Shown here in pieces: positions 35,658-47,129 of a stretch of 64,000 nt of DNA. The translations under genes and the position numbers were made by a program. The stretch covers positions 1 to 64,000 of the forward strand of contig NZ_AOGW02000023.1 in assembly GCF_000332495.1 (NCBI RefSeq), read 5' to 3'. The number at the start of each line of letters is the position of its first letter. The stretch's first letter is position 1. This DNA is from Leptospira terpstrae serovar Hualin str. LT 11-33 = ATCC 700639 (GTDB lineage Bacteria > Spirochaetota > Leptospiria > Leptospirales > Leptospiraceae). A model generated the notes under the pieces. The model was not told the DNA's origin, searched no databases, and saw only the letters and a list, made by a program, of their open reading frames with translations.

Positions 35658-36479
35658 ATGCTTAAAAAGATAGTACTACTTTCCATTCTCGCCTCAATGA
35701 CGAGCCTCACTCTTTTAGCACAGGGTTTGCCTTTCTTTTCTAGTTATTCTTTTTCCGACCCAAGAGCTTCTTTATTTCAAGTGGGAGGGTCACATAACGG
35801 AAATTTGGCGATACTGATCCCTTTCCGATTTCCAAAAGAATTAGAACTTGGATATGATGGAAAACTTCCCAAATCGGATGACCCGATGGCGGGGATTCAA
35901 ATTTTTTCGCCAGTAATTCCTTTCTCCACAACAAACCCATTCCGAAATCCAGAAGGAAATTTTGATGTTCGCCCGGAGCGAATGAATTCGGCCTTACTTT
36001 CCTACCAACCCAATGTCACTTATGTATATTACCGCAGTGGTTTTACTTTTGATTTAGGACTCAGTATGGGAATGTCAATGAACCAAGGTGCCTCTGGGTA
36101 CGTGGATGTGGCAGAATCAAGAGTCCGAATCAAATACAGACTCAACCGAAATTTATTTTCTTTTATCAAGAACTCTCGTTGGGAACTATTTTTACAATTA
36201 TCCGAACTCCACCGTTTTGATAACGATATCAATAGCCGTCTCAACTCTTCCATTCGTGCCCAAGAACCTTCTCGCACAAACTTTGTAGGAAGACAAGTTT
36301 ACATCACTCCAGGGATTAGCATTTCGAATAGTAATCTAACCTTTGAAGGTATGGTCCGAGTTCCACTCAACGCAAGGGAAGCTGGCCGCACTTTAGATGA
36401 ACTTTGGGCACCCGAAATCCAAGGGAACCTAGGTCTCAAGTATTATATGCCAGTAGCACCATCAACTAACTCTAATTAA
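35658..36479 (+). CDS. Exported protein, probable outer-membrane beta-barrel, unknown
   Basis: 273 residues. A signal peptide (about 1-21, ending LLAQG) leads into a beta-strand-rich chain. Alternating aromatic strands are seen (VTYVYYRSGFTFDLGLSMGMSM, VRIKYRLNRNLFSFI) and the final residues include GNLGLKYYMPV. The features fit a small outer-membrane barrel. No domain or homologue was recognised. It is divergent from pfkA across 83 bp. Confidence 0.7.
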   Translation: MLKKIVLLSILASMTSLTLLAQGLPFFSSYSFSDPRASLFQVGGSHNGNLAILIPFRFPKELELGYDGKLPKSDDPMAGIQIFSPVIPFSTTNPFRNPEGNFDVRPERMNSALLSYQPNVTYVYYRSGFTFDLGLSMGMSMNQGASGYVDVAESRVRIKYRLNRNLFSFIKNSRWELFLQLSELHRFDNDINSRLNSSIRAQEPSRTNFVGRQVYITPGISISNSNLTFEGMVRVPLNAREAGRTLDELWAPEIQGNLGLKYYMPVAPSTNSN

Positions 36480-36529
36480 TTGAACTTCTTACTCATATAT
36501 AAAATTTAACGTTTAGTTATTTTAGGGAA

Positions 36530-36826
36530 TTAAACGGTTTTTGTCGCAAATCTCTTCCAAGACAAATCTATATCCATCTTAGAAATATTTTCTTTTTTGC
36601 GAGAGATACGAAACTCATTTTCGTTCCAAACGATCATTGTTTCTTCGGTGGGGCAACTCACTTCCCCACAACTGACTTCCAAAATTTCTAACTCCGCTTC
36701 TTTCGGAATGGTGGTATATTCCTCTAACCAAGTAGCAAGTTTAGAATGGAATGGAAATCCACCACCAAGTGTTCCTTTGGCGACAGATTTCCAACCATGA
36801 CTGTGATTGTTTTGAATCAAACCCAT
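36530..36826 (-). CDS. Small conserved hypothetical protein
   Basis: 98 residues, soluble. The only Cys residues are the close pair in LEVSCGEVSCPTEE, with a His/Gly-rich N-terminus (QNNHSHGWKSVAKGTLGGGF). No family recognised. The ATG lies 20 bp downstream of the metH stop on the same strand, so it is probably the last gene of the methionine operon. A link to metals or one-carbon metabolism would be guesswork. Confidence 0.65.
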   Translation of the reverse strand: MGLIQNNHSHGWKSVAKGTLGGGFPFHSKLATWLEEYTTIPKEAELEILEVSCGEVSCPTEETMIVWNENEFRISRKKENISKMDIDLSWKRFATKTV

Positions 36827-36846
36827 CCGATCCTCCTCACTATCTC

Positions 36847-39800
36847 TTAAGTCTTAGACTTACGAGAAGGATCATAGTTGAGAATTGGTGAGAGCCAACG
36901 TTCCACTTCAGATTTTTCCATAGATTTGTCTTTGGAATATTCGACCACCTGGTCTTCGTTAATTTTACCAATGGCAAAATACCGAGACTCAGGGTGAGAA
37001 AAATAATACCCACTGACACTACTTGCCGGCCACATCGCACAGGATTCTGTGAGTTGGATGCCTGCATTTTTTTCTACGTCCAAAAGTTTCCAAATTTTCT
37101 TTTTTTCTGTATGATCAGGACATGCAGGATACCCAGGGGCTGGACGAATTCCGCGATATTTCTCACGAATGAGGTCTTCAGTAGTTAGATTTTCATCTTT
37201 TCCAAATCCCCATTCTCCACGCATTCTATGGTGCATGTATTCGGCGAAGGCCTCGGCAAAACGGTCCGCAAGTGCCTTCACTAAAATTGAATTATAATCG
37301 TCCTGTTTGGCTTCATAAGTTTTTGCTAACTCTTCAATACCATGTCCAGCCGTGACTGCAAAAAAACCAATGTAGTCATTTTTGTTTTTATCTTTGGGAG
37401 CTATAAAATCCGCCAAACTATAATTTGGTTGGTTTGTCATTTTTACCGTTTGTTGGCGTAACATAGGATAAAGACCCAACGATTTGGTTTTGGAATCATC
37501 TTCAAAAATTTCAACCATTTCTCCATGAGAAACCGCAGGGAACATCCCCACTACTGCCCTTGGTTTGAGTGAAGGGTTTTCTAACATCTCTTTCAGAATG
37601 ATTTGTGCGTCATTGAACAAAGAAGTGGCTTCTTTTCCAATCACTGGATCCTTTAGAATCTGAGGGTATCTGCCTTTTAATTCCCAAGCTAAAAAGAATG
37701 GAGACCAATCGATAAAAGGAAGTAAGTCATTTAAACTTACATCATCAATCTTTTTTACTCCCGTAAAACTTGGTTTAGGTGGAGTATAGTCATCCCATTT
37801 TGCATGGAATTTGTTTTTGATAGCATCTTGGATTGGTAGAATGTTTCGTTCGTTCTCACGAGAATAAAATTCTTCGCGGATTCTAGTCTGTTCTTCAATC
37901 ACAGATTTTGCATAATCCACTGCGGTTTGTGGGTTGAGAGCACTGTTCATTACGTTTACAACACGAGAAGCGTCCATCACATGAAGGACTGGCTTCGAAT
38001 ACTGTTCAGCAATTTTTACGGCAGTGTGTGCAGGGGAAGTTGTTGCCCCACCGATGAGAAGTGGCACTTGGAATCCTTGGCGTTCCATTTCTTTTGCAAC
38101 ATATACCATCTCATCCAAAGAAGGAGTGATAAGACCAGATAGACCAATGGCTGCTACATTTTCTCTTTTTGCCGTTTCTAAAATCTTTTCACAAGGTACC
38201 ATAACTCCAAGGTCAATCACCTCATAGTTGTTACATGCAAGTACAACACCCACAATATTTTTACCAATATCATGAACATCTCCCTTTACAGTAGCGATAA
38301 GAAATTTTGCTTGTTTACTTTCGTCTTTTTGGTTTCGTTTTTCTTCTTCCATAAAGGGGAGTAAGTAGGCCACGGCTTTTTTCATTACCCTTGCACTTTT
38401 TACCACTTGTGGAAGAAACATTTTCCCTGCACCAAACAGTTCTCCCACAACTTTCATCCCGTTCATGAGTGGCCCTTCAATCACTTCCAGTGGCCTTGCA
38501 AAACTTGTTCGAGCTTCTTCTGTATCTTGGGTTACAAATTCATCAATTCCTTTCACAAGGGCATGTGTGAGACGTTCTTCAACAGTACCACTCCGCCAAA
38601 CATCGTCTTTCTTTTGAACCTTAGCTTCCCCATGAAAGGTAGCAGCGGCATCAATCAAACGTTCTGTAGCATCAGGACGACGGTTAAGAATCACATCTTC
38701 AATGAGTTCGAGTAAGTCTTTAGGAATTTGTTCATATACTTCTAACATCCCTGCATTGACAATCGCCATATCCATTCCTGCTTGGATGGCATGGTATAAA
38801 AATACGGAGTGCATTGCTTCTCGGACAGGGTTATTCCCACGAAAAGAAAAGGAAATATTACTTAAGCCCCCGGATACTTTGGCACCAGGACAAACCTGTT
38901 TGATCTCACGAGTGGCTTCAATAAAATCCATCGCATAGTTGTTATGTTCTTCTATCCCAGTGGCTACAGTAAGGATATTCGGATCAAAGATAATATCGGT
39001 AGGATCAAAATCTAATTTTTCTACAAGTAGGTCATAGGCACGTTTACAAATTCGTACTTTGTCTTCTTTGGTTGCCGCCTGCCCTTGTTCGTCGAAAGCC
39101 ATTACAATAGCAGCTGCTCCAAATCTTTGGATGGTGCGTGCATGGTCTAAAAATACTTCTTCTCCCTCTTTCAATGAGATCGAGTTGACAATGGGTTTTC
39201 CTTGGATGCATTTTAAACCTGCAAGTAAAACTGACCATTTGGAAGAATCCACCATAAAGGGAACTCGAGCAATGTCTGGTTCTCCTGCAATTAAGTTTAA
39301 AAACTTAGTCATCGATGCTTCCCCGTCGAGGAGAGCTTCATCAAAGTTGATGTCGATGATGTTGGCACCAGCTTGTACTTGTTGGAGTGCCACTTGGACT
39401 GCTTCTTCAAAATTCCCATCTAAGATGAGTTTTTTGAATTTTGGAGATCCTGTTACGTTGTTACGTTCGCCCACATTGATAAAACCTTGGTCTTTGGTGA
39501 GTTTCAATGGTTCGAGTCCCGCAAACGTACTCAGTTTCGGTTGTTCTTTGAGTGGACGAGGTGTAATACCGGTAACTGCCACTTTAGCCGCTCTTATGTG
39601 GTCTGGGGTTGTCCCGCAACATCCACCTACAATATTTAAAAAACCTGATTCGGCAAAATTTTTCATCCAACCACCAAACTCATCTGGTGTTTGATCATAC
39701 CCACCGAAAGCATTGGGAAGTCCCGCATTCGGATAACAAGACACATAACAATCTGCTACACGAGAAAGTTCCTCGATATAAGGACGCATCTCTCCTGCAC

Positions 39801-40563
39801 CAAGCGCGCAGTTGATTCCAACAGCAAGAGCTTTGGCATGTTTAATTGATATATAAAACGCTTCTCCTGTCTGACCAGAAAGTGTTCTACCAGAGGCATC
39901 AGTAATGGTCACAGAAAGTATTACGGGGATACGAATTTTGCGTTCTTCAAAAACTTTCTCGATCGCAAAAATACATGCTTTCAGATTTAAAGTGTCAATA
40001 TTGGTTTCTGGTAAAAGTAAATCCACACCACCATCAAGTAGTGCAGATACTTGTTCATAAAAACAATCCACTAACTCATCAAAGGTGACAGCCCGAAAAG
40101 CCGGGTTGTTTACATCTGGAGAAAGAGATGCAGTTTTTACAGTAGGTCCAATGGAACCGGCAATGAATACCTCTGTTTTCCCAGTTTTTTCTTTGTATTT
40201 AGCGACAGCATTTTTAGCACAAGAAACGGCAGCAAGGTTTAGATCTCGAACGGCAGATTCCATTTGGTAGTCCGCTTGGGAGACGATGTTCGAACTAAAT
40301 GTGTTGGTTTCAATGATGTCAGCACCAGCTTCAAGGTATTCCAAGTGGACAGATTCAATGATATCGGGTCTAGTGATCGCTAAAACATCGTTATTTCCTT
40401 TGATGGAAACTGGCCAATCCTTAAAACGATCTCCACGGAAGTCATCTTCTTCCAAAGAATGTCTTTGGATCATGGTACCCATAGCACCATCTAAAATGAG
40501 AATTCTCTCATTCATTAGTTTTAAAAGGGATTTGGAGGATGGATTGGTATATTCAAATTTCAT
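36847..40563 (-). CDS. metH: Cobalamin-dependent methionine synthase
   Basis: 1238 residues, full-length with all four modules. The homocysteine domain (1-330) has [20 protein letters not shown] and zinc ligands in [11 protein letters not shown]. The methyl-tetrahydrofolate domain (355-615) has [11 protein letters not shown]. The B12 cap and binding domains (650-880) have [11 protein letters not shown] with the lower-axial His at about 763. The AdoMet reactivation domain (900-1238) has [15 protein letters not shown]. It remethylates homocysteine. The arrangement with ahcY and a SAM-dependent regulator shows a SAM-cycle operon. No B12 or SAM riboswitch is recognised upstream. Confidence 0.98.
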   Translation of the reverse strand: MKFEYTNPSSKSLLKLMNERILILDGAMGTMIQRHSLEEDDFRGDRFKDWPVSIKGNNDVLAITRPDIIESVHLEYLEAGADIIETNTFSSNIVSQADYQMESAVRDLNLAAVSCAKNAVAKYKEKTGKTEVFIAGSIGPTVKTASLSPDVNNPAFRAVTFDELVDCFYEQVSALLDGGVDLLLPETNIDTLNLKACIFAIEKVFEERKIRIPVILSVTITDASGRTLSGQTGEAFYISIKHAKALAVGINCALGAGEMRPYIEELSRVADCYVSCYPNAGLPNAFGGYDQTPDEFGGWMKNFAESGFLNIVGGCCGTTPDHIRAAKVAVTGITPRPLKEQPKLSTFAGLEPLKLTKDQGFINVGERNNVTGSPKFKKLILDGNFEEAVQVALQQVQAGANIIDINFDEALLDGEASMTKFLNLIAGEPDIARVPFMVDSSKWSVLLAGLKCIQGKPIVNSISLKEGEEVFLDHARTIQRFGAAAIVMAFDEQGQAATKEDKVRICKRAYDLLVEKLDFDPTDIIFDPNILTVATGIEEHNNYAMDFIEATREIKQVCPGAKVSGGLSNISFSFRGNNPVREAMHSVFLYHAIQAGMDMAIVNAGMLEVYEQIPKDLLELIEDVILNRRPDATERLIDAAATFHGEAKVQKKDDVWRSGTVEERLTHALVKGIDEFVTQDTEEARTSFARPLEVIEGPLMNGMKVVGELFGAGKMFLPQVVKSARVMKKAVAYLLPFMEEEKRNQKDESKQAKFLIATVKGDVHDIGKNIVGVVLACNNYEVIDLGVMVPCEKILETAKRENVAAIGLSGLITPSLDEMVYVAKEMERQGFQVPLLIGGATTSPAHTAVKIAEQYSKPVLHVMDASRVVNVMNSALNPQTAVDYAKSVIEEQTRIREEFYSRENERNILPIQDAIKNKFHAKWDDYTPPKPSFTGVKKIDDVSLNDLLPFIDWSPFFLAWELKGRYPQILKDPVIGKEATSLFNDAQIILKEMLENPSLKPRAVVGMFPAVSHGEMVEIFEDDSKTKSLGLYPMLRQQTVKMTNQPNYSLADFIAPKDKNKNDYIGFFAVTAGHGIEELAKTYEAKQDDYNSILVKALADRFAEAFAEYMHHRMRGEWGFGKDENLTTEDLIREKYRGIRPAPGYPACPDHTEKKKIWKLLDVEKNAGIQLTESCAMWPASSVSGYYFSHPESRYFAIGKINEDQVVEYSKDKSMEKSEVERWLSPILNYDPSRKSKT

Positions 40564-40587
40564 ATAATTATATTAGTATATAGTAAA

Positions 40588-40615
40588 AGGGTGCATGAAT
40601 TTAGACACACACCCT
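40588..40615 (-). terminator. Weak stem-loop between ferredoxin gene and metH
   Basis: AGGGTG (40588-40593) and CACCCT (40610-40615) pair. On the minus strand the hairpin is followed by TTTTACTATA. It might attenuate transcription into metH rather than stop it fully. Confidence 0.35.
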
Positions 40616-40624
40616 ATAAATCTT

Positions 40625-40924
40625 TTATTTACTCGGATCAGAACACTTTGCACCTTTAAGGGGTGGTTTGGTTGTTACTATCACCGGGTATTTGTTTGCT
40701 TCTTTTGCGTTTACTTCAATAGAAGGTTTGTGTTTTTCCGGAACGTCATAATCCGGGAAAATAGCATCAATTGGGCATTCATATTGACAAGCATTACAGT
40801 CAATACAAGTGTCCGGATCAATGTACAAAGTGTCCGGTGCTTCATGAAAAGCCTCTACCGGACAAACTGCTGCACAACTTGTGTATTTACAATCAACGCA
40901 AATTTCAGTTACAACATAAGCCAT
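40625..40924 (-). CDS. 7Fe/8Fe-type ferredoxin
   Basis: 99 residues from ATG 40924 (MAYVVTEICVDCKYTSC). GGAG lies 7 bases upstream; an ATG at 40936 would add four residues. Cysteine motifs are CVDCKYTSCAAVCP, which resembles the 3Fe-4S site of FdxA-type ferredoxins, and CIDCNACQYECP for a 4Fe-4S cluster. A C-terminal tail of about 40 residues follows. It may supply electrons for reactivating oxidised cob(II)alamin in MetH, since it lies between ahcY and metH (inference). Confidence 0.92.
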   Translation of the reverse strand: MAYVVTEICVDCKYTSCAAVCPVEAFHEAPDTLYIDPDTCIDCNACQYECPIDAIFPDYDVPEKHKPSIEVNAKEANKYPVIVTTKPPLKGAKCSDPSK

Positions 40925-40972
40925 GAGAAACTCCATTGCCCCTTCTGGATTCTTCCAAAAAGGGCGATTTTT

Positions 40973-42292
40973 TTAGTATCGGTAGTGGTCCGGTTTGTAT
41001 GGACCTTCGAGTGGAACACTGATATAATCAGCTTGTTTTTGAGAGAGTTTTGTTAAACGAACTCCCAATTGTTCCAAATGAAGTGCTGCTACTTTTTCAT
41101 CCAAGTGTTTTGGAAGACGATGAACACCTAACTCATATTTTGTAGTGTAAAGTTCGATCTGAGCCAAAACTTGGTTAGTGAATGAACTAGACATTACAAA
41201 CGATGGGTGACCAGTAGCGCAACCAAGGTTAACCAATCGACCTTCTGCAAGAACGATAATGGATCTACCGTTAGGGAAAGTATATTTATCAACTTGTGGT
41301 TTGATTTCTTTTTTGATCACACCTTTTTCAGAATTCAAACGAGACATTTGAATTTCTGTATCAAAGTGACCAATGTTACAAAGAATAGCACCATCTTTCA
41401 TTGCTTTCATGTTTTCGAGAGTAATGATATCATCATTTCCCGTTGCCGTTACAATGATGTCTGCATTTTCGATTACATCTTCTACACGTAGGACTTGGTA
41501 TCCTTCCATTACTGCTTGAAGAGCACAAATAGGATCGATTTCAGTTACAATCACTCGAGCACCGAAGTTACGGAGGGATGCAGCAGAACCTTTTCCTACG
41601 TCACCGTATCCACAAACAAGTGCTACTTTTCCAGCAAGCATTACATCTGTAGCACGTTTGATCCCGTCAGCAAGTGACTCACGGCAACCATAAAGGTTAT
41701 CAAACTTTGATTTTGTGACAGAGTCATTTACGTTGATTGCAGGGATTTTTAAAGTTCCTGCTTTTAATTTTTTATGAAGAGCGATTACACCCGTAGTTGT
41801 TTCTTCTGAAACACCTTTGATGTCTGTAAGAAGTTGTGGGTATTTTTCGTGGATGTAATGAGTAAGATCATGACCATCATCAAGAATCATGTTCGGTCCT
41901 TTACCACCATCAAAAAATAGTGTTTGTTCAATACACCACCAGTATTCTTCTTCTGTTTCACCTTTCCATGCAAATACAGGAATTCCTGCTTTAGCAATGG
42001 CAGCTGCTGCATGGTCTTGCGTTGAAAAAATGTTACACGAGGACCAACGAATGTCAGCACCTAATGCAGCCAAGGTTTCAATTAGAACCGCTGTTTGGAT
42101 TGTCATATGAAGAGATCCACAAATTCTAGCACCTTTCAGTGGCTTAGAAGTTCCGAATTCTTTACGAAGAGCCATAAGGCCCGGCATTTCTTTTTCTGCC
42201 AAAATGATCTCTTCTCTTCCCCATTCTGCAAGAGAGATATCCTTCACTTTAAATGGCAATCTTTCCGATTTTGTTTCAGTTGCTGTGGACAT
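40973..42292 (-). CDS. ahcY: S-adenosylhomocysteine hydrolase
   Basis: 439 residues. It has [53 protein letters not shown], the NAD site [13 protein letters not shown] and the C-terminal PDHYRY. It splits S-adenosylhomocysteine to homocysteine and adenosine, feeding MetH. It overlaps the upstream ArsR-methyltransferase gene by 17 bp, so the two are translationally coupled. Its product's substrate is the natural signal for such a regulator. Confidence 0.98.
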   Translation of the reverse strand: MSTATETKSERLPFKVKDISLAEWGREEIILAEKEMPGLMALRKEFGTSKPLKGARICGSLHMTIQTAVLIETLAALGADIRWSSCNIFSTQDHAAAAIAKAGIPVFAWKGETEEEYWWCIEQTLFFDGGKGPNMILDDGHDLTHYIHEKYPQLLTDIKGVSEETTTGVIALHKKLKAGTLKIPAINVNDSVTKSKFDNLYGCRESLADGIKRATDVMLAGKVALVCGYGDVGKGSAASLRNFGARVIVTEIDPICALQAVMEGYQVLRVEDVIENADIIVTATGNDDIITLENMKAMKDGAILCNIGHFDTEIQMSRLNSEKGVIKKEIKPQVDKYTFPNGRSIIVLAEGRLVNLGCATGHPSFVMSSSFTNQVLAQIELYTTKYELGVHRLPKHLDEKVAALHLEQLGVRLTKLSQKQADYISVPLEGPYKPDHYRY

Positions 42293-43265
42293 ATTGTCCT
42301 CCTTCTTCCTTTGTTGCTTTGATAGTTAAAATTTTAAAACTTGAATCTGTTTGGATCTCATTCATAGATCCGACGCGAAAACCTGCATTGGACAACCAGG
42401 ACTCAAATAATTCTGGTTCAAATCCAAGCCACAAATCCGCAAAATTATCACGCATATATTCCGCATTGTGTTTCCCCAAATCTACAATACATAAAACTCC
42501 ACCTGGCTTCAAAACCCTAGCCACTTCTTCGAGCACTGTGGGTGGATGAGAGATATGATGCATCACCATAGAGGCTACGACCGCATCACAAGAATTAGTT
42601 GCCAGTGGCAAATGTTCCATAGGAGTTTGGATGAGACTCACACTAGGATTTTTTCCATAATTGGTCGATGCACTTTCGATCATTTTAGATGAGTTATCTA
42701 CACCTGTAACATGTTTGGCTTTATTTAAGAGAAAAGGAATAAGGCCACCAGGCCCACAGCCCAGATCCAAAATGTTTTCACAATTGGGGAGTTCTTGCAA
42801 AATCCAAGACCGGTAGAGTTTCGGATGTAAAGTCTCTTCTTGTAACTTTTCCCAACTTTCGGCTACAGTATCAAAAAAGGATTTTGATTTTCGTTCCCTA
42901 GTTTCCAGGATTTGATGGACCATTTTTTGGTCCCGTTCTCTTGATGGAAGGTCTTCTTTATAAGATAACAATAATTTGGTGAGCTCTAAGGGAAACTTTA
43001 GATTAATATCTTCTTCCTCAGGAAGAAAACTATAAACAAGGCTTCCTTCCCTACGAGACCCAATAAGTCCAGCTTCGGTGAGAATTTTCAAATGGCGGGA
43101 AATCCGAGACTGGCCCATACCTAGAATTTCCACCACTTCGTTCACAGAAAAAGCCCCAAAACTTAAGATATGGAGGATCCGAATCCGGGTTTCATCGGAT
43201 ATGGCTTTGGTTGCAGAAAGCAGGTGGCCAGAAGGCCTAGATTGAGAAAGGGTTTCGGTTGCCAT
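42276..43265 (-). CDS. ArsR-type repressor fused to SAM methyltransferase
   Basis: About 329 residues from ATG 43265 (MATETLSQ); a TTG at 43271 is the alternative. An ArsR winged-helix domain (about 10-105) has [20 protein letters not shown] and [21 protein letters not shown] class I methyltransferase domain (about 140-320) has [17 protein letters not shown] and [16 protein letters not shown]. No metal-binding Cys set is visible. ArsR regulators that sense S-adenosylhomocysteine are known (SahR in Proteobacteria). The genetic position before ahcY and metH makes a SAM/SAH-sensing role likely, with the methyltransferase domain as the binding site. Confidence 0.88.
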   Translation of the reverse strand: MATETLSQSRPSGHLLSATKAISDETRIRILHILSFGAFSVNEVVEILGMGQSRISRHLKILTEAGLIGSRREGSLVYSFLPEEEDINLKFPLELTKLLLSYKEDLPSRERDQKMVHQILETRERKSKSFFDTVAESWEKLQEETLHPKLYRSWILQELPNCENILDLGCGPGGLIPFLLNKAKHVTGVDNSSKMIESASTNYGKNPSVSLIQTPMEHLPLATNSCDAVVASMVMHHISHPPTVLEEVARVLKPGGVLCIVDLGKHNAEYMRDNFADLWLGFEPELFESWLSNAGFRVGSMNEIQTDSSFKILTIKATKEEGGQYVHSN

Positions 43266-43276
43266 ATCCAAGATAT

Positions 43277-43304
43277 CTACATATCAAGAAATCTTGATAT
43301 GTAG
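43277..43304. promoter_or_regulatory. Candidate operator, 28-bp palindrome upstream of the SAM-cycle operon
   Basis: CTACATATCAAGA, a central AA, and TCTTGATATGTAG: 26 of 28 bases are self-complementary. It ends 12 bp before the ATG of the ArsR-fusion gene. A second short repeat, ATATC-CAA-GATAT (43264-43276), follows on the start-codon side. Two tandem half-site sets are typical of ArsR dimers, and this is the obvious place for autoregulation of the operon. Confidence 0.65.
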
Positions 43305-43332
43305 ACTCCGGCAAGCAAAATATGCTAAAAAA

Positions 43333-45873
43333 TCAGGAGATTTTGAAGAAATTGATCTTTCTTTTGAGGGTTTCCGCTAAATTTGCGATCCCATTGGAGG
43401 TAGCAGTCATCTCTTCGAGCCCAGCCGCTGTGCCTTGGGTCAAATCGTTGATGCTGAAGATGGCTTGTGCCACTTCCCCGATCGCATTTTTCTGTTCTTC
43501 CATGGACAAACGAATGGCCTGACTGATCTGGTTCACCTTATCCACTTCTTCCCCCACCTTCTGGTTGATGATGAGTTGTTCTCTTGTGCTAGTTTCAATG
43601 CTATCTGTCATTTCGTTGAAGGAACTGACTCCTTGGATGATTCTCTGAATGAGAGAAATAGTGGTTTCGATATTCTCACGACCACTTTCGATTTCTTTTT
43701 CATTCGCTTGGATGAGCTCCCCTATGTCATTGATAGAACTTGCTGTTTTTTCAGCCAACTTCCCGATTTCATCGGCAACGACGGCAAATCCTCTTCCATA
43801 CACTCCCGCTCGTGCAGCCTCAATAGCAGCATTTAGCGCAAGTAAGTTGATTTGTTCCGAGATAGTATTGATGATTTCAATGACACTTCCAATTTCTTCG
43901 GAACTGTTACTAATTTTGGTAATGGAATTTCTCATTGAATCCAGTGAAGCTTGGCCTGACTTTGCTTCTTCCGAGATGAGAGTTACATCCTTAGATGCTT
44001 TACCTACTTGTCTTCCCGTTGCTTCAATCAAACTGGAAAGTTCAGCCATTTTTAATTTCAAAAAATCTACTTTGCGAAACTGGTCTTCTGCTTGTGCATC
44101 TACGTTTTGTACTGCAGCCGAGATTTCTTCAATGGAGGCAGAAATTTCTTCTGCTGACGCAGCCTGCGTTTGGGCATTCGAAGAAAGCATATTGAGTGAA
44201 GCAGACATTTGTTCTGCGGAAGAAGCTAGATCTTCAGAAAAAGCCTGATTGGATCCTACTACTTCAGAAATTTGTTTTAAAGTGGCGTTTAGTCCACGGG
44301 CAAGTCTTGCAAACTCATCGGAAGATTCCATTTTTGCATTATGGCGAAGGTCCCCAACTTCGATGTCTTGCAGAATTTTTCCTATGGTTTTCATTGGTTT
44401 GAATCTTGCGGTAAACAATAAATAAATAGCTAATGCAATAAATGCAGCACCAACAATACTAATCACTGTTAGTCCCCTTAGGGAAGATAAACTCTCTACC
44501 TCAATTTCTTTTAAATCAATAGTAGAAAAAAATTGAAGCCCATATTTCTCGCTTACTTTTCTTCTTAGTAAAAAAGTAGACCCTTCCCAAGGGTTACGAA
44601 AAGATTCGGTTTCTCCCGCATTTTTTGCCAAAGCTTCAAATTCTGAGTTCTTAAAACTATGCATTAGATATTTCGGATTTGGATGGTATACCATAGTGGA
44701 TTTTCTATCGAGAAGGAAAGAATAACCAGTGGTTCCAATCTTTACGTTTTTAAGAAAGGATTCCATTGCTTTTCCCACAAGAAATGGCATTCCAGCCATT
44801 CCAATGATGGTTCCATTGGCACTTTTTACAGGACTTGTCACCATGATCACAATATTTCCGTTAAATGGAGATTTTACGGCGGTTCCTACATGGATTTTCC
44901 CTTCTTTAGCTGCATTGATATTTTCCAATAAATCTGGATTGGATGCTAATGAATAACCAACACTGGAACCATTCGGTAGACCAGTGGCAACAATGGGTAC
45001 ACCTTCTGCAATGGAAGCAAGGAATGCATTTTCCAAAAGCAGTTGGGAGTCCCCGAGTACTTTTGCAAGTATCGGCTCTGCTAGTTTGTAATTTTTAGTT
45101 TCCAAGGCTGTTCTTACTGCAGGTAAGGAAGCCACTTCTTTCAAATTGATTTCCACGGATTCAAAATAAACATTGATCCCCGCTTCATTACTTTGATTGA
45201 AATTATACAATTGGTTCGAAAAGGCTTTTTCCAAAGACTTAGCATTGACATTAAATGCATAAATCAAAAGGAAAATAGAGAGAACCATAACCATAAGTGA
45301 AAATATCACGGGAACTGTATTTCTTAAGTTTCTATAATAAGGAGAAATCCTTTCTTTTAGTTCTGCTTGGAAGATCTCATCTTCCAATACCAAATGAGAT
45401 GCTTTTTCCAAAAGGATAAAAGAAAACACCACATTGAGAAGTGCAGTAAGAATCAAAACACAAACGATATAGAATGAATCTGATTTACTGGTTTCGGGAA
45501 GGTATAAAAGAGGACCAATGACAATGGGAAGAGCTAATGCCCACTGGGCACTTCCCACAAGTGCACCCACCACAGGCATCTTGGCAATCAGGTTCCAAAC
45601 AGCAACATAGGTTTTTGGATCTTTCTCTGTTTGCGATTCGAGCTCTATGAGTCCTTGTTTGATCGCTTTTAATTTTTTAGGAAAGATGAACGACGGAAGG
45701 AGCAAACTCACAAGAGCAGCAGCGATTGTTGCCCCAATGAAAGTTTTGATCTGCGTAGGACTTAAATCGACATAGAATAGAATTAAAGCGATTCCGATGG
45801 GAACCACGATTCCCAAAGAAAAAACTTGGGAGGCGAGAGTGAATGCCCTTGCGTAGCGTTTGTATAACTTCAT
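43333..45873 (-). CDS. Methyl-accepting chemotaxis protein with cache sensor
   Basis: 846 residues. The N-terminal half has about five membrane helices (about 12-200), an unusual extra membrane block. It is followed by a helix at about 190-212 and a periplasmic dCache-like sensor (about 215-470) with [20 protein letters not shown] and [17 protein letters not shown] follows (about 490-550), then the signalling domain with [39 protein letters not shown]. The core is canonical, unlike the receptor at 21220. The ligand is unknown. Upstream is a same-strand outer-membrane protein gene; downstream is the SAM operon. Confidence 0.92.
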   Translation of the reverse strand: MKLYKRYARAFTLASQVFSLGIVVPIGIALILFYVDLSPTQIKTFIGATIAAALVSLLLPSFIFPKKLKAIKQGLIELESQTEKDPKTYVAVWNLIAKMPVVGALVGSAQWALALPIVIGPLLYLPETSKSDSFYIVCVLILTALLNVVFSFILLEKASHLVLEDEIFQAELKERISPYYRNLRNTVPVIFSLMVMVLSIFLLIYAFNVNAKSLEKAFSNQLYNFNQSNEAGINVYFESVEINLKEVASLPAVRTALETKNYKLAEPILAKVLGDSQLLLENAFLASIAEGVPIVATGLPNGSSVGYSLASNPDLLENINAAKEGKIHVGTAVKSPFNGNIVIMVTSPVKSANGTIIGMAGMPFLVGKAMESFLKNVKIGTTGYSFLLDRKSTMVYHPNPKYLMHSFKNSEFEALAKNAGETESFRNPWEGSTFLLRRKVSEKYGLQFFSTIDLKEIEVESLSSLRGLTVISIVGAAFIALAIYLLFTARFKPMKTIGKILQDIEVGDLRHNAKMESSDEFARLARGLNATLKQISEVVGSNQAFSEDLASSAEQMSASLNMLSSNAQTQAASAEEISASIEEISAAVQNVDAQAEDQFRKVDFLKLKMAELSSLIEATGRQVGKASKDVTLISEEAKSGQASLDSMRNSITKISNSSEEIGSVIEIINTISEQINLLALNAAIEAARAGVYGRGFAVVADEIGKLAEKTASSINDIGELIQANEKEIESGRENIETTISLIQRIIQGVSSFNEMTDSIETSTREQLIINQKVGEEVDKVNQISQAIRLSMEEQKNAIGEVAQAIFSINDLTQGTAAGLEEMTATSNGIANLAETLKRKINFFKIS

Positions 45874-45949
45874 TGAAACTTAGACCTAAGACGCAAGGTA
45901 ATTTCCGTATCCCATACGGCAAGGTTTTATGGATTTCCCCGAAGTTTTC

Positions 45950-47077
45950 CTAAAAAGAGAGTTTTACACCCACGTTGGCCGAGTAGAGATCTTTGCCACC
46001 GTACAAACCTTCAGCAATCACCTTAACTAGGAATAAATCCAGTTCCAAACCAACAATTCCATACCCGATCCCCCGTTTGGAATGGGACTCACCACTAGCT
46101 CGAAAGCCGAGTGTAGCATTCGGGTTTTGGGCAAGGAGTTCCTTGTCCAAGGCAGCTTGGTATTCACGAGGAAGTTCCAGAGGAAGGGAATCGTTTAAAG
46201 TAACGACAAAAGGGCCACGTCTTGAGAGAGAGGCAGAGTTATTTCCTGAGTTCCAGCTGTAACCCCCACCCACGATGACATTGGCAATCCAAAACACACC
46301 AAGGCCTGTACGCAAATCGATATTGGTAGTTTGGACTTTGGTATTAAATGCAAAGTTGGTATCGCCGCCCCATTTTCCTTTCACACCTTGAAATTCAATT
46401 TGGGCAGCTTTTCCTTCTAAATAACTAAGACTCATATTCTGTTCCATCACATGATGGCCCACACCCACATTGATTCCGTTCCAAGTGATTAGGTTCATTA
46501 AAAAACCTTCTTTTTCTATCAATTGGTAACGGACCATTCCACCATACGACCGTACGGCGATACGTCCTTCATAATTTTTATTATTAGAAGCAGCCTGGAT
46601 TTGGTCTTCTGTGACGGCGACATTCATACCATGTAAAAAGATACCTATCCTTCGAACATAACCACCTTCAGAAGTTCCGAGTAACCAACCAGGGTTGATA
46701 TCCAAATGAAAAGAAGGTATGACAGCTCCACCTACGTTCGGAAGTTTCGGGTATTTGATATAATCATCTTTGATTTGGATATCGTCTTTTTTGTATCCAG
46801 CGGCTGATACACTCACTCCAAATTGGATGCGGCGCACAGTACCTGTTCCGATATTACTAGCACCTACGTTGGCAAGAAAACCTGCTTCTAAATTTGTTTT
46901 GAGTACTTCGTTTAAGTATCCTGTTTCAAATTTTTTCAGGGAACCATTCCCTGCTTCTGTCAGTGTAGATGGTAAAAAACTACAGGCTGATCCTTCACAA
47001 GTGAATTGTGCTTGCAGTTCGCTTTGCGACAAAGCTGTGACAAATACTAGTAAAAGCAGCATGTTTCGTAATTTCAT
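45950..47077 (-). CDS. Exported outer-membrane protein, Lsa36-like family possible
   Basis: 375 residues. A signal peptide (about 1-23, ALSQSELQAQ) is followed by a mature chain with one early Cys pair (TCEGSACSF). It is rich in Gly/Asn beta-strands and ends with GGKDLYSANVGVKLSF, an aromatic C-terminus typical of outer-membrane barrels. It resembles Leptospira surface proteins of the Lsa36 type, but I cannot confirm membership. It lies 76 bp upstream of the receptor gene; a CCGTAT-GGG-ATACGG hairpin (45905-45919) lies between. Confidence 0.65.
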   Translation of the reverse strand: MKLRNMLLLLVFVTALSQSELQAQFTCEGSACSFLPSTLTEAGNGSLKKFETGYLNEVLKTNLEAGFLANVGASNIGTGTVRRIQFGVSVSAAGYKKDDIQIKDDYIKYPKLPNVGGAVIPSFHLDINPGWLLGTSEGGYVRRIGIFLHGMNVAVTEDQIQAASNNKNYEGRIAVRSYGGMVRYQLIEKEGFLMNLITWNGINVGVGHHVMEQNMSLSYLEGKAAQIEFQGVKGKWGGDTNFAFNTKVQTTNIDLRTGLGVFWIANVIVGGGYSWNSGNNSASLSRRGPFVVTLNDSLPLELPREYQAALDKELLAQNPNATLGFRASGESHSKRGIGYGIVGLELDLFLVKVIAEGLYGGKDLYSANVGVKLSF

Positions 47078-47129
47078 ATTGATCCGTATTCTCTACCTAT
47101 TTTCAACAATTGGAAAGATAAATTCTTTC

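Noticed and set aside
40564..40624. Cobalamin or SAM riboswitch before metH
   Set aside because: The spacer is only 61 bp and lacks recognisable riboswitch motifs; the operon palindrome at 43277 is a better control point.
43649..44248. 199-codon plus-strand frame inside the chemoreceptor gene
   Set aside because: It is an antisense shadow of the receptor signalling domain; the minus-strand protein is clearly the real product.
45905..45919. CCGTAT-GGG-ATACGG hairpin as a terminator
   Set aside because: No T-run follows on either strand; it may be a minor 5' leader structure.
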